From Capniomyces stellatus (Eukaryota; Kickxellomycota; Harpellomycetes; Harpellales; Legeriomycetaceae): a stretch of 64,000 nt of DNA. The DNA lies in NCBI GenBank assembly GCA_001661515.1, contig LUVW01000023.1, positions 480,597 to 544,596 on the forward strand, written 5' to 3'. Under the pieces are notes generated by a model. The model saw only the letters and a list, made by a program, of their open reading frames with translations. It ran no database searches and had not been told where the DNA came from. The stretch's first letter is position 1. Every line of letters starts with the position of its first letter. Of the stretch, positions 12,178 to 23,963 are shown in pieces. A program made the position numbers and the translations under genes.

Positions 12178-13573
12178 TCACTGAAGGTCCTTCTGTCCAA
12201 AGACATTCGAAATTATCGCTATTATTATATTTATTCCATCCGTGTTCCTACTGCTTTCCTCATGTTTCTTTCTTATGCTGATTAGCTTTCGCGATAACTC
12301 CCGCAACAAATAAACCTCCTGTGATGTCAAAAGCGTGTCCAATCGCATCAACAATACAAACAATGAAAATCCTTCTTTTCTTCCAAACACATTTCCACAC
12401 ATTTTTGTTTCTGTTCCTATTTCTGTTTCTGTTTCTGACTGTGACAGCCATTTGTTGAACCATCCCAATATTCTTAATATTTCCTTCTACAACAAAAAAA
12501 AAATAGTTTTACTTTACGTTTATTTCAGATCATGTCATTTTATACCAATTCCATACCAATACCACGTAATTATACGCCAATCTCTTGTATTTTTCATGCT
12601 ATTTTATGCCATGCCATGCATTTTCACCACCAACGTTTCTAACTTTCTTATATGCTGTCCATCACTTGCTTGTCACACATTTGCCAGCACCTTTACAACC
12701 TCCTTACCTTCTCTAGTTTTGTTAGGATTGCTAAATTCAGTTCTCTGTTCTTTGTTGTGCCACTATTGCATTCCCCATCAGCCTTCATCCTCCCCTCTCT
12801 ATCTATTGATTTGCTGCGACAAAGCTCCTCCCAATAGCTTTCATTTTTAACTCTATAGTCAAAATCGTCTGGCAGGCCTTTACTCTCGCTCGCATCACCA
12901 ATATTCCTTGTATCTTTGCTTTTGCACAATTCCTGCTCCTTTTTCAGCTCCTATAAACCATGATGTATTGCGTTTTACTCCATATCTGCTGGCCAATCAC
13001 AAGTGAAATCCTTTTTCAAAAAAAAAAAAGAAAAAAAAAAGAAAATCCTAGCCTCCCTTACCTGCTGCCACTTTTCAAACTTGCTTTTAAACCGCAGCGC
13101 CCACTTTTTGCTCCAGTCGCCTTTATACTCTGCTGCCTTTGTGTGGTTTATAAACCGTTTTCTGTTCTCTGCCTCTCGCTTAAATTGTATATTTTTACTC
13201 GTTTTGTTCTCATTTCCACACGCACTCCCTCCACCCTCTTTCCTACTCTTCCTAATAGTTTCCGCCGTCAGTATATCGGGTATATTCTGTGACTCTATTC
13301 TACTTGGTTTACATTTATACATTTATTTATACATTTATTTATACATTTATTGTTTATTTTCTTCTCAATTCAGCTGCTCTTTGTCCCTCTGGTTGTTCTT
13401 CCAAGCCGTACTCTTTTAATAAATAAATATATACAAGAGCAGATAAACACTTTCACTTGCCTTACTCGAAGAATGTATTGCTCTGCTGATATCGGCGCCT
13501 CCTCTAAATCTCCTATTACGGCTTCATTTTCCACTGGTAAGCACTGCTTACCCTGTGTTTCTTGCTCATCCAT
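12178..13573 (-). CDS. GEMIN2: Gemin2 homologue (SMN complex; Brr1-like)
   Basis: Gemin2 binds the Sm proteins during assembly of spliceosomal snRNPs. Four exons in transcript order (13573-13457, 13292-13062, 12950-12708, 12486-12178) keep phase 0 and give 299 residues. Matches to the family are CLPVE near the start, ISAEQYILRVRQ (family: PQEYLRRVQ) followed by SQNIPD (AAQCPD), the WALRFKSKFEKWQQ segment, ESYWEEL, ILTKLEK running into LRILGWFNKWLS, and the end IIIAIISNVFGQKDL (family: LICLVSRYFDQRDL). A short QSETETEIGTET insertion follows the WLS motif. The start ATG at 13573 is the first in frame, but a further upstream exon cannot be excluded. The second-exon acceptor could shift by two bases. 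The gene faces COG3 tail to tail. Confidence 0.85.
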
Positions 13574-14343
13574 TCACCAGCAATTATTTGTTACTAAAGC
13601 TGGTATCCTTGTATTTAATCTATAATACTTGTATACCTTTTCACTCAAACTTTTAAAGTTGTTGGTAATCAAACTGAATTGTTCTAGCTTCAACTTGGTT
13701 TTTACTTTTCATTTTATTCACTCCGTTGCAAATTCCAATAACAGCTTTTCGTTCTGTTTCTTATTTAATTTGCCTTCAATAGTGAGGAGATTATGAATAA
13801 ATAAGGCAAAGCAAAATAGAAAATCAAACCAAAAGCGTGATATAATTGGCTTGGCTACAAGCCTGATCCACCTATACATTCGTTGCTTGATTTTTTTTCT
13901 AAAAGATTATTAAATTTCCATTAGCTGCTATAGGCATTCAAACTTTAAGTATCCACCAATGGGTATGGCTTGAACAAAAAATTACCATTTATATTTCCTC
14001 TATTTAGGTTTGCCTATTTAAAAACAAAAAAAAAATTTCTTACAATGAGAAAATGGCGGAACTAGCAATAAAAAATGAGAAAAAAACAAGAAAAAAAACA
14101 AGAAAAAAGTAAGAAAATGATAATAGAAAATTAGTGGAAACTTTGGCTAATGGCAAATTTGAAATGTAATTCAAATCCCAAATCGACTTGTTAATTTATC
14201 CTTGTTTAAAATTTTTTTTTATTAACTTTATTACACTTGCTTTTAATTTCAGTTTAGCGAGAAATAGAGTCAACAGAAATTAAAAACGAAAAGATAAAAC
14301 CAATAGAACAAAACCCAGCTGATAATTAATAAATAACGTGTAA
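13574..14343. other. Divergent intergenic region between Gemin2 and UTP11
   Basis: About 770 bp between two divergently transcribed genes, so it should hold both promoters. It contains A runs and T runs (for example 14028-14110 and 14200-14222) but no motif I can name. Confidence 0.5.
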
Positions 14344-15736
14344 ATGTCGTCTTTTAAGAAAAGCATTCCCCGTCGGGAGCACAAGGAAAGATCACAGCTA
14401 AAAAGCAGGACCAAGTATGGGCTGCTGGAAAAACACAAGGATTATGTGCTTAGGGCGAAAAACTACCATTCGAAGCAGGATAGGCTACAGGCACTGCGCG
14501 AACGAGCACGAAACAAGAACGAGGATGAGTTTTACTTTGCGATGGAAAAACAGCGCACCAAAGAGGGTGTCCATATCGCCGAAAGAAACGTCAATTTTTC
14601 ACCTGAATTCCTGCAGCTTCTGAAAACACAGGATATGGCATATGTCCAAACACAAATCAGCATTAACAACAACAAGATAGACAAGCTGAAGGAAAGAACC
14701 AGCTTTATTGAAGAGGATTTGGACGACTTTGATGCTTTGGGCGATAACGATGGCACCTTTGACTACTTGAATGAGGTCGAGAGCGCCGACTTGGACGAAT
14801 TGGACGAGGATTACCTTTCCGAAAACTATTCTGACTCTGAGTTTGACACCAGCAACAACGAATTTGCCAGCACCAATGGATCAAAAGCAAATTCCAAACC
14901 AAATGCTAAAAAACACACAATATTTCTTGACGATGAAAAAGAACGTAAGTTGAAAGCTCTGCTAAATTTACAGTGTCATCTTTCTCTATTTGTTATTTCA
15001 ATTATGATTTCTTACGGGTTTATTAATTGGCGCTTGTTATTCGAATAATTGCCGTTGTTTTGTCGAGCTTCTCTTTTCTTTTCCTTTTTTCTTTTTTTAT
15101 ATATATTTTTTAACCCGATTGTATTTAAATGCTTCATTTGATAGTTTCTGAGTTTGATCCAAGCAAATACTTTGACACTCCTAAAGAGCTACTTGGAAGA
15201 AAGTTCAACCGAATCAAAAACTCTCAAATTAACCAGGTTGCCAAGAACATGCCTAGCTCCTCTGATATGAATGTAACTTGACTTTTTTCCTTTTGATTAT
15301 AATTGCATTTGCATTTGTATATATACGTATATTATTTTTTTTTACGTTTATAATTGTATTTTTTTTGCTTCATTGGAACCCAACTATTGTGTTGAAAGCC
15401 GCTTGGATTGTCTATGACAGCATTTTGTGGATATTTGACAAGATTTCTTTTTTTTTCTCTCAACTTTACATTTGTGATTTTCTTCAGGTTTACATTTGTT
15501 TTTGTAGCATCTAATATCAGTAAATTGCTTGTATTAACAAATAGAAATTAACGGCTTCTCGAGGAAAACTAGTTCGTGAGCTGGCTATGAGAATGGAAAG
15601 ACAATCACAGCTAAACAAAGTCTTGAGAGAAATGGAAATTCAAAAGGCTTTATTGACTAAGGGGAGAAGAGTCAAGGTCGGAAAAGACGGTCTTGGGTGT
15701 TCAGTTTATAGATGGAAAGCTGATAGAAAAAAGTAG
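14344..15736 (+). CDS. UTP11: U3 snoRNA-associated protein UTP11
   Basis: UTP11 is a component of the nucleolar small-subunit processome needed for 18S rRNA maturation. Exons 14344-14944, 15145-15272 and 15545-15736 join in phase to 306 residues. The family signature starts at once: MSSFKKSIPRREHKERSQ, then YGLLEKHKDYVLRAKNYHSK and the FYFAMEKQRTKEGVH segment. The C-terminal exon gives LVRELAMRMERQSQL and GRRVKVGKDG ending in YRWKADRKK, as in the family. The middle carries an acidic Asp/Glu-rich region (~125-165) that makes it longer than the ~250-residue animal and yeast proteins. The second intron is T-rich and holds a misleading hydrophobic frame. Confidence 0.93.
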
Positions 15737-16133
15737 GGTTGGTTGGTCTCGCCTATCTGCCTACTACCCCCCCCCCCTCCCCAGCTGATTTTTTTAGCAT
15801 ATATATTATATATTATTCCAATCACCGCTCTTTAATTAATTTTACTTTAACTTTAACCATGCAAATAACCACTGGACTCTATTCGCTGTCCAAATTGTCT
15901 TGTTACTCTTGGTGTTTTTCTTTTTTTCATTAATTATTCTACACTACACTACACTACACTACACTACACTACACTACACTACACTACACTACACCAAAAA
16001 CCACAGCTGATTAAACTTTAGTCTGATCAGGGTTAATTTGGTTACACGGTTTTATTACACTTTTGCTTTTTTCAAAATAAAAAAAAAGAAAAAAGAAAAA
16101 AAGGGAATTGTTTTCCATTGTTCATTTATTCAT
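15737..16133. other. Short convergent intergenic region
   Basis: About 400 bp between the stops of UTP11 and dynactin p25, containing a C run at ~15769-15778, an ACACT microsatellite and an A/G-rich tract. No gene is seen. Confidence 0.6.
15941..15994. repeat. (ACACT)n microsatellite
   Basis: About 11 perfect copies of ACACT, starting ~200 bp after the UTP11 stop. Confidence 0.95.
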
Positions 16134-17283
16134 CTAATGTATTTTGGCAATAAATTTGTTGTAGTACTCTTTAGATCGAGCCTCCATTAGCTCTTGTGAG
16201 TTTTCTGGCAACTGCCCTACTATCTTTGCCGGTGGACCTCCTGCCACTAGCGAAAACGACGGAATCACAGTATTCGGTCCTATTATTGTATTGTCCTCGA
16301 TATGTACACAGTCCTTGATAATAGCAAATCTTCCCTATAAAACCACCAGCATTTCATCACAGATACTTAAATTATGACTCTGTTTCTTTAAACCATGACT
16401 ATGTTTCTTTAATGCCAGTATATCTCAGTTTGCTATATTTCGTAGTTCCACTACTTACTATAATGCAGTTTTTTCCTATATAAACGTACGATCCTATCGA
16501 TGCTGCCTCAACCACACTATTCTCGCCTATATATGTATAATCTCCCACCTTCATTGGATAATACCCAAACACCCTAACAATTCCAGCACATTAAAACCAA
16601 ACCCCAAAGCCATAGACATAGCCATAGCCATAACCAGCAAGTTGGTCGCTTTTAGTGATATTTGATTTCTCATAGTCCAAGCAGTAGTGATTTCGTGTAG
16701 TGTTAGCCTTTGGCACTTCCTTACCCTTTAAACGTTTTGTAAGGCGGTCTAAATAAAGTGTTGTAAGAAAACACACAGTATCTACCAACTAAAAACGCCG
16801 TCTGATGGCTCGTTCCTCGTCTTCTCAAATCCCCTCTGATTACACATTTGCTTTGGATTATCGTCTATTTTATATCCAAGGTTTACTGTTGAGTTTTCAA
16901 TTTTCTGAATTTATGCTTCTGTAATCCATCCTTTTTGTGTGAATCCAAAACTCGATGCGCAAAACTAAATGTTCAAAGCTAAACAGCTTTATCTATCCCT
17001 TACTTTTCCTGCCAAAACAATGTTATGGCTTCCTAGAATCACAGCCTTTTCGCTAACTTTGTTACCTGTGTCCTATATTTATTCGAATTTCCAAACCTTT
17101 AGTCGCCTTTTACTTGTTTTTATTGTACACCGTCCGCCTTTTTTTGTTGTTAAGAACATCACTAAAGCTAAGGTAACTCGCGTGTCAATCTAAATCGCTT
17201 TAGCCATCGTGGCGCTAGCATAATTGATTCCTTACCGTCTCGATGTATTCTGACTCTTCATACTCTATATATGGCAATTCCAT
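16134..17283 (-). CDS. DCTN5: Dynactin subunit 5 (p25)
   Basis: p25 belongs to the pointed-end complex of dynactin, which adapts cytoplasmic dynein to cargo such as early endosomes. The gene is made of five short exons and so does not appear as one long frame: in transcript order 17283-17236, 17072-17004, 16864-16725, 16573-16459 and 16334-16134, all in phase, 190 residues (animal p25 is ~182). The protein reads [16 protein letters not shown], then [73 protein letters not shown] and finally the typical end [14 protein letters not shown]. The repeated Ile/Val-Gly spacing is that of a left-handed beta helix (hexapeptide repeat). One intron contains an AGCCAT-type hexamer repeat near 16612-16640. 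Confidence is high because every splice restores p25 sequence. Confidence 0.92.
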
Positions 17284-17866
17284 TATTACACTGTATGCTT
17301 ACTCGAGAAAATAGCCAAAGCTAACACAAGTCTACTGTTTGCTGGTATATTCCCTGAAGGGTGTATTTTATCAAGCCGCTAAAAGGTGTCTGTACAAACT
17401 CTAAAAAGATATTACTAGCCTGTACAATATATATTTCTGGTTGCAAAACTTGTTTGTTTTTTGTTGTTTGCAGTAAATAACTTGTTTTTTTCTTTTTCTC
17501 CAGATGCTATTTGGCGAATTAAACTGCCACCAAGGTTTATAATGGAAAAGTATTGGTGATTTGCCTAGGACCTATAATTCTCTCGATTTCTATTGATTGC
17601 TGCTGTGTATTTGTTTTTTTATTTTTTTTCCCTTTACTTTTTAACAACCAATTTCATCATTTTCATAAATATCACTACATCGTCCAAATTAAAAATAAAA
17701 GAAAAAATAATGAAAAAGTTGATAACTTGTGTTCCAAATTGACTACAAAACCTTAAATGTCTCTTTTGTTTAATCGGCAAATAAGGCTCTGAAACCAGCA
17801 ATATACGCCCACACCACCTCCACGAATTAACTCAGCACTTTTGGATTCATAAGATTTGGAATAAAA
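17284..17866. other. Divergent intergenic region between dynactin p25 and CCDC124 genes
   Basis: A/T-rich DNA of ~580 bp that should contain both promoters. No specific element was recognised. Confidence 0.5.
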
Positions 17867-19095
17867 ATGGCTAAAAAGTTTAAAGGAGAAAATTCAAAAG
17901 GTAATAAATAAAAATGGAACAATTGTTTTACGCATTTTGAATGGTGTCTTTGCAGTTGATTAAACAGGCTTGGCGTGCAAATGTGCGGTATAAACCCATG
18001 GCTAAATAGTAACTGCTGCCAAGGAGAAAAAGGCAATCTCTCAGGAGGCTAAAAGCTCAAAGAAAAGGGAAGAAGTAGAACAAAAGGAAACCCAAAAATG
18101 GTCAACAGGCGCAAAAGACATTAGCAAAAAAGCAGAGGAGGAAGCAAAAAGAGTAAAATGAATCATAATTATTGTATCTTCGACGATATACTAGCAGGAG
18201 TTATTGCTGTGTTTTTGTATGCAAATTAAACTTATTTGTAAACTCGGCCTGGTTTGTATTAGTTGGAAAGGCTGGCGAAAAAGAAGGAATTGGAGGAGCA
18301 GCTAAAAAAAGAGGAAAGCGAGCTGTCGAAATCAGCAGCGAAGCGGCCTCCCCCCAAACTGATGCCTAAGGTTTCTAGACCTGTAGTCCGTGGAGAAGAG
18401 GTATGTATTTTTATATTATGTGTACTATATGCCTTGAACGTGGCTATAGGCAAGCAATCCTGAAGCCTAGCTGGGAGTGATCCCATTGCTTGGCTTATAA
18501 TCGCTGGTCGATTCTTTTGGAATTAAAGAAGAAGAAAAGCGTTGCTTTTACAATGTTTTGCCCAAGTAAAACATATTTAAAACATATTTAAAACAAATTT
18601 AAAATATCAAAAAAAATATCAACAAACTCGGTTGTCGCTTCAAAGAAAAAAGCACTCAAGAAAGAGACTGAGATCCACAAAGAGTCGGCTCAGCTGCAGC
18701 CGGTTGAGACCTTTGCTGCCCGTGGGATAGATGATGCCCTTGACCTGTTTGACGCTATAAACACCGACTCTGCTGGTTTGATGGAAGGATCTCCTAAATC
18801 CGCCAATGCTTTGTCGGCAAACAAAAACACAGCAGCGCTGGTTGATCGCCACCCCGAAAGGCGCCATAAGGCTGCGCTAAAAGCATTTGAGGAACGGGAA
18901 CTGCCACGAATTCGAGAGGAGTACAAAGGTCTTAAGTTGCAACAACACAAGCAAATTATCTGGAAAGAGTGGCAAAAATCCCCCGAAAACCCATTCAACC
19001 AATCTCAAATTTCCCACAATGCTGACCAGAATGAAATTAGTAAAGTGCTGAATGATAATGCTGAAGACCTGAAAAATAGACTGAGAATTGAGTAA
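17867..19095 (+). CDS. CCDC124: CCDC124/Lso2/Oxs1-family ribosome-associated protein
   Basis: Lso2 and CCDC124 bind non-translating 80S ribosomes and help recovery from dormancy; fission yeast Oxs1 is linked to stress transcription. Exons 17867-17900, 18010-18152, 18263-18400 and 18646-19095 join to 254 residues. The N-terminus MAKKFKGENSK matches the family start (PKKFQGENSK). It is followed by a Lys/Glu-rich coiled coil (KKREEVEQKETQKW to AEEEAKRLERLAKKKELEE). The C-terminal domain is diagnostic: ALVDRHPERRHKAALKAFEE, LPRIREEY and IWKEWQKSPENPFNQ. The last acceptor (18645) is the least certain splice, because it is the only AG that keeps the frame after an in-frame stop at 18589. The last third of the coding sequence is less A-rich than the coiled-coil part. 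Confidence 0.9.
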
Positions 19096-19635
19096 AGTTA
19101 AATATAGTGTAGTAGTTCCCTTTTTTGTTCATTTTCATTTCTTTTTCTTTTCTTTCTCTTTTCTTTTTCTTTTTTTTCTTTTTTTCCTTCTTTCCTACTT
19201 TTTTTTCCTTCTTTCCTACTTTCTTTTCTTTTTATTTTTCTTCCTGGACATCTAGCCGATTATAAAGCCAGTCAACCATTTCTACTATTTTACTTGCTTA
19301 TTTGCTTTGCTTTCATATAAGTATACTATTTACTATTTTTTTGCTTTTTATCCCTAATTATTATTATTCGATATATTTACCATCAAACCACTTTATGCTT
19401 ATTCTTCATTTCTTTTTGCTCTAGGCTATTAAACTTTTGTGTATTGTTTCCTGGATAAATTGGTGTTGATCTGAATCATATATTGTACTTGTGCACAGCT
19501 TTGGGTAATTGATTTAACTCTTACATGTAGCTACATGCAACATACGGGTTGTGTGTTTCTGGTTTTGTACTTGGGATTATGGCGATAATCAATTCATGTT
19601 GAGCTAAAATATCAACAATACAACGATTATAGCTC
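19096..19635. other. Pyrimidine-rich intergenic DNA
   Basis: From ~19120 to 19240 the plus strand is almost entirely T and C (TTTTCTTTCTTT type), then ordinary A/T-rich sequence. No gene is seen. Confidence 0.6.
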
Positions 19636-19943
19636 ATGGAAATGGAAATGGAAATGGAAATGGAAATGGAAATGGAAATGGAAATGGAAATGGAAATGGA
19701 AATGGAAATGGAAATGGAAATGGAAATGGAAATGGAAATGGAAATGGAAATGGAAATGGAAATGGAAATGGAAATGGAAATGGAAATGGAAATGGAAATG
19801 GAAATGGAAATGGAAATGGAAATGGAAATGGAAATGGAAATGGAAATCCTTTACCTTTACCTTTACCTTTACCTTTACCTTTACCTTTACCTTTACCTTT
19901 ACCTTTACCTTTACCTTTACCTTTACCTTTACCTTTACCTTTA
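19636..19943. repeat. Back-to-back hexanucleotide arrays (GGAAAT)n and (CCTTTA)n
   Basis: About 35 perfect copies of GGAAAT run from 19636 to 19847 and change, with no spacer, into about 16 copies of CCTTTA to 19943, followed by two TCTGTA units. The first block is purine-rich and the second pyrimidine-rich on the same strand. The 110-residue open frame across it is only a product of the period of six. Confidence 0.97.
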
Positions 19944-21449
19944 TCTGTATCTGTATCTACAGTTTTAAAGCTGGTAAAATTGAAATTTACGCATTTGATG
20001 TTTTACACAAACGATGATTCTCCTCTACACAATTTGGGATTTTCACTATTCATTAATACGCCTTACAAAAGACATTTTAAAATTGCTGATCTTTGCCTCA
20101 GTTATTTGCACTATTTTCTATTTCAATTCTGGCATAACGTTTAAATTGCCTTTTCTTTATTTTGCTGTTTACTATTTTGGTCTAAGCTGATAGCTACATC
20201 AGCCACTGCTTTATTGGCTGTGTCCGCTTTTTAGAAAGCTCGTATCAAACTCCAGCTTCCCTAAACCGACTAATATTGGCCTTATGCAATAACTGTGTGC
20301 TAGCCAACATATTTACTTTTCTGTTAAATAAGCACAACTTTACCATTTAAAGTTGGCTTGACAATGATAGATTTCCCACTTTAACATAAACCACTAGGCA
20401 ATTCAATCTTCAATTTACCTTGTGAGTTTCGGAAAGTGTATTGTGTTATGCTCGGGCTTATTAGCAACAATAGCCTATTTGTGTGGTAATACTGCACTTT
20501 GCTAATGCTGAACCAAACTAAATCAAACAAATATGTTTAAAGCAAGTCAAGTTCAACTCGGCTCCTTTCAAAATCAAAACAATAAGGTCCAAGTAGTTAA
20601 TTGAATCCTATACTATTTAAAATTGCTCGTTTAGTGCGTGGTTTAGTTTTGCCATGTAAATTACTTTGCCGAATTACATAGCTTTTGATTATTTTGGGTG
20701 TATCGGTATTTAAAAAACAATTGAGGATCATACATTAAAAAAAGTCCATTGTTTGAAACTTTTAGTTGATTTTGATTTAAGCTTACCAGCTGCATTACCA
20801 CAATCCCATTCTTCCTTTGCTTTTACTAGCACTGGTTGGTACTAATCCTACTAGTTGTTCTACTAGCTGATATTGACTTGACTTGGTTTGTTTATAATAA
20901 ATCCGATTATATGCTCTACAATCAAAAGCACATCTTCTAATCAAAATAATGAGACAAACAGTTGAAAATAGACAGACAACTGAAAACAAACAGACAGTTG
21001 GGAATGGACAGACAGTTGGGAATACACAAGCAGTTGGGAATAGACAGACAATTTAAAATAGTCAGACAACTGAAAATAGGTCAACAGTTGGAATCAAGAG
21101 TATAATCGAATAAAGAGCAGACTCGGGTAATAACGTATTAGAGCAATGATCTGTATATATTTGCTTCATTCTGCTTCAGCTTTAAAACCATTTCATTTGT
21201 TTCTCCAATTTATTTCCAAGTAATAATTATATAAATTTATATATAAACATAATAGCGTTTGGATTAGTATAATTGCGGACTATTTTATATGTGATACACA
21301 AATACACCAAGAACTGCTGCAATCACACACTCTCCCCCCTCCACACCCCCTTTACATTAAATGTGCTAATATTCACAGTTGGGATAATTAATATTTATTA
21401 AATAGGGGCTTTGGTGTAGCAAAAAAAAAAAAAATAGAAAAGCTTTTCA
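19944..21449. other. Long intergenic region, no supported gene
   Basis: A/T-rich DNA of ~1.5 kb. Apart from the ~20-bp tandem repeat listed separately I see no conserved protein segment on either strand. Confidence 0.5.
20955..21092. repeat. Imperfect ~20-bp tandem repeat (GACAGACAGTTGGGAAT)
   Basis: About six degenerate copies of a unit containing CAGACAGTTGGGAATA, some with CAACTGAAAA variants. Intergenic. Confidence 0.75.
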
Positions 21450-22223
21450 ATGTCTCAAGTCAACGACTCTTATTTGCTTGATTTCTTTCCCATCAAGTCA
21501 ATGAACAAAACCCCATTTTCCAACAGTGAAGAATACAGGCACTTTGGGATTTCAAAATACTGCGGCGCGGATAATAGTGGTTTGGACGACAACATCGACG
21601 ACATTTTACACCTAATATGGCCACCCAAGCCTACAGACAGTTATGAAAAATGCAACTACCAAGTGAGCGACCTCGGCTCGCCTTTGATGAATAGATTTGA
21701 CAATATCAAGGAATATCAGTTGAAAAAACGCGCAAGCTGGGCTGCTGCTGAACTACGACCAAGACCATCTCTGTCAGGGTCCATGTATGGAAATGGTCTT
21801 ATGTTTGACTTGGGCGCTCTGGATGCCAATAAACACATAAACAATGACGATACAATCAACAGAAACATGTCCCCAAACTTTGTCCAAACGACGGGGTCAA
21901 ACTACAGCCCCAATTTAAACATAAACGCATATAGCTACTTTCCACCACCCAACAGAGTTCAGAACCACGACACAAAGTATTTTAGCAACAATAACTACAT
22001 GGGATACAGGTTTAAAAAATTTAGAAGCCTCAACGCCATTAATTTTACGCTAGGCAACAACATACCGGTTGGTAGAACAAGCAATTGCAGTATAATTGGC
22101 ACAGACGATGCTTCTGAACAAAAAATCAAAAAAAATGACAGCCAGACAAGATTGAGCATGGTTATTGGGCTCGCTAGTCACGCAGCTGCCAGGCACAAGT
22201 TGAGCAGGCCAAACATAAGATAA
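21450..22223 (+). CDS. Orphan Asn/Ser-rich protein, function unknown
   Basis: A single-exon frame of 257 residues starting at an ATG just after an A run (TAGAAAAGCTTTTCA context). The N-terminus (MSQVNDSYLLDFFPIKSMNK) has no signal peptide. The middle is polar and Asn-rich (INNDDTINRNMSPNF, PNLNINAYSYFPPPN), suggesting disorder. The C-terminus is basic (LSMVIGLASHAAARHKLSRP). Its GC content and codon use look like a real gene, unlike the surrounding A/T-rich DNA. I recognise no domain. An acidic patch near 45-55 (DDNIDDILHLIW) might be a short interaction motif; that is speculation. Confidence 0.7.
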   Translation: MSQVNDSYLLDFFPIKSMNKTPFSNSEEYRHFGISKYCGADNSGLDDNIDDILHLIWPPKPTDSYEKCNYQVSDLGSPLMNRFDNIKEYQLKKRASWAAAELRPRPSLSGSMYGNGLMFDLGALDANKHINNDDTINRNMSPNFVQTTGSNYSPNLNINAYSYFPPPNRVQNHDTKYFSNNNYMGYRFKKFRSLNAINFTLGNNIPVGRTSNCSIIGTDDASEQKIKKNDSQTRLSMVIGLASHAAARHKLSRPNIR

Positions 22224-22282
22224 TAAGATGCACGGTTTCTCAGATCTAGTATGTTTGTTTCATTCAGTCCACTGCTAAAGAC

Positions 22283-22408
22283 TTGAATTTGAATTTGAAT
22301 TTGAATTTGAATTTGGATTTGAATTTGAATTTGGATTTGAATTTGAATTTAGTTAAAGTTATAGTTATAGTTATAGTTATAGTTATAGTTATAGTTATAG
22401 TTATAGTT
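22283..22408. repeat. Two adjoining hexamer arrays (TTGAAT)n and (AGTTAT)n
   Basis: About 11 copies of TTGAAT, with GGATTT variants, from 22283 to 22350. After a short join these are followed by about nine copies of AGTTAT to 22408. They start ~60 bp after the stop of the orphan gene. Confidence 0.92.
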
Positions 22409-22984
22409 ACGGCTTGTTTTGTTACTTTAAATGTTTATACAGTTGTGTTTTTTTTTACTGGAAACAATGTACTTTCACCATTTCTTTACAACAGTAATAA
22501 TAGTAATACGTATCCGTTGATCGCGGATATTACTGAATAATGGCGATTTTTGGATAATAGTTGCTGTTTGCAAGTTTAATTGTTATACTTGAGCCTTGAT
22601 AATTCAATTTGCAACTAAAACTAAATTGACAATGTACCAATCTTCAAGATTCCAAGAATCATGCAAATGATTTAACCAAATAAATCAACCAAAAAAAAAT
22701 CAACAATTGAACCAACTCGATTGTTTATTGCATTGTTGAAAGCACACATAATTCAACAATTGAATTTGAGTACTGCGAGTATTATTATTTTTATTGAATG
22801 CGAACATTGTTTTAATTCTCTTGTTGCGGAAAGCTTAGTGTTTTTCGTTTTTTTAGCTCAAGGAACGTTATATTAAATACAAGTGTATAAACATTACTTT
22901 AACATTAACGGACGAGAATTTTAGCAGCAAAAATAGTTTACAGCTGCTATTGGTATTTTGTTTAAAATCTTTTAGAGTGTTTAA

Positions 22985-23233
22985 ATGAGTGTTGTGGTTT
23001 TTAAAAGTGGTCTTGCTAGGTTTCGCAGGATGCAATATAGCTTTACCATCCAAACATATCTAGTCTTTGATTTGGTTTTTATCACAAATGCTTTATTGAA
23101 TACAATACAATTTGGAGGCTTTTGGATTGGGCTTGGAGGATTATTTACTTGGCTGCTATTTGCAACCTTCATAAATGCAACTCTGCTTACTCACTTTGTT
23201 AAAAAAAACCAATTGACAAAACCGTTGGTTTAA
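22985..23233 (+). CDS. Possible small two-helix membrane protein
   Basis: An 82-residue ATG-initiated frame with two hydrophobic stretches (LVFDLVFITNALLNTI and WIGLGGLFTWLLFATF), a basic N-terminal part (KSGLARFRRMQ) and a basic tail. No family is recognised. The length and alternating hydrophobicity are suggestive, but T-rich intergenic DNA in this window often mimics membrane segments, so this may be chance. Confidence 0.25.
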   Translation: MSVVVFKSGLARFRRMQYSFTIQTYLVFDLVFITNALLNTIQFGGFWIGLGGLFTWLLFATFINATLLTHFVKKNQLTKPLV

Positions 23234-23963
23234 AAAAAAACAAGGATTTCACCACCAAAACAAAATATATCAATGAAAAGCTGAGAATTTATCCACAAAA
23301 TCAACTCGATCAGCCTTTTTGGCGTATATCTGTTTTTACACTCCATTTAATCAAAAAAATATATTCGCATTTCCCATGTCACAGGCTATGTATCTAAATT
23401 TGATCATTATACTAAAACCCATGATTAACATTTCTTGTAACGAAAACCACGACTATCTCCTGCGTATTCATCAGCTACAAGACCCATTGTTGATTTAATA
23501 AACGATGATTTACATTTACATTTTTACCTTATAAGTTACAAATACCAAATATCATACACAATTGATTGTATACCATACTTTAACCACCACGACCAAAAGT
23601 CTAGGCATACGATACACGCACACATACATCAAGATACCAAACACACACATCAAGATATCAAACACACACATCAAGATATCAAACACACACATCAAGATAC
23701 ACACACATCAAGATACACACACACCAAGCATATTTGCAGCGATAATTGAGGAACCTTAAAGGGTTTAAAATAGCTAAAATCTTTTAACACAAACCGATCC
23801 AAAAAAAAGATAGTCGTATTGAATACGATACAAAGAATAGGCCATATCTCAAATTAGGACATTGGGGTATATAACACAGGTATTGGTAGTACCAAAATAT
23901 AACACAGGGTTAGTTTAGACAGTAGAGTTAGAACAAAGGTCTAAATATCCAAGTGGTATTTAA
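23234..23963. other. Intergenic DNA with ACACACATCAAGATA-type tandem repeat
   Basis: From ~23630 to 23730 a 12-20-bp unit (CACACATCAAGATATCAAA and shorter forms) repeats about six times. The rest is A/T-rich with no gene. Confidence 0.6.

Noticed and set aside
16969..17193. Plus-strand 74-residue hydrophobic frame
   Set aside because: It overlaps exon 2 and an intron of dynactin p25 on the minus strand and lacks any domain.
19636..19968. 110-residue open frame of alternating Met-Glu and Leu-Tyr
   Set aside because: It is a by-product of perfect hexamer arrays; no non-repeat coding sequence flanks it.
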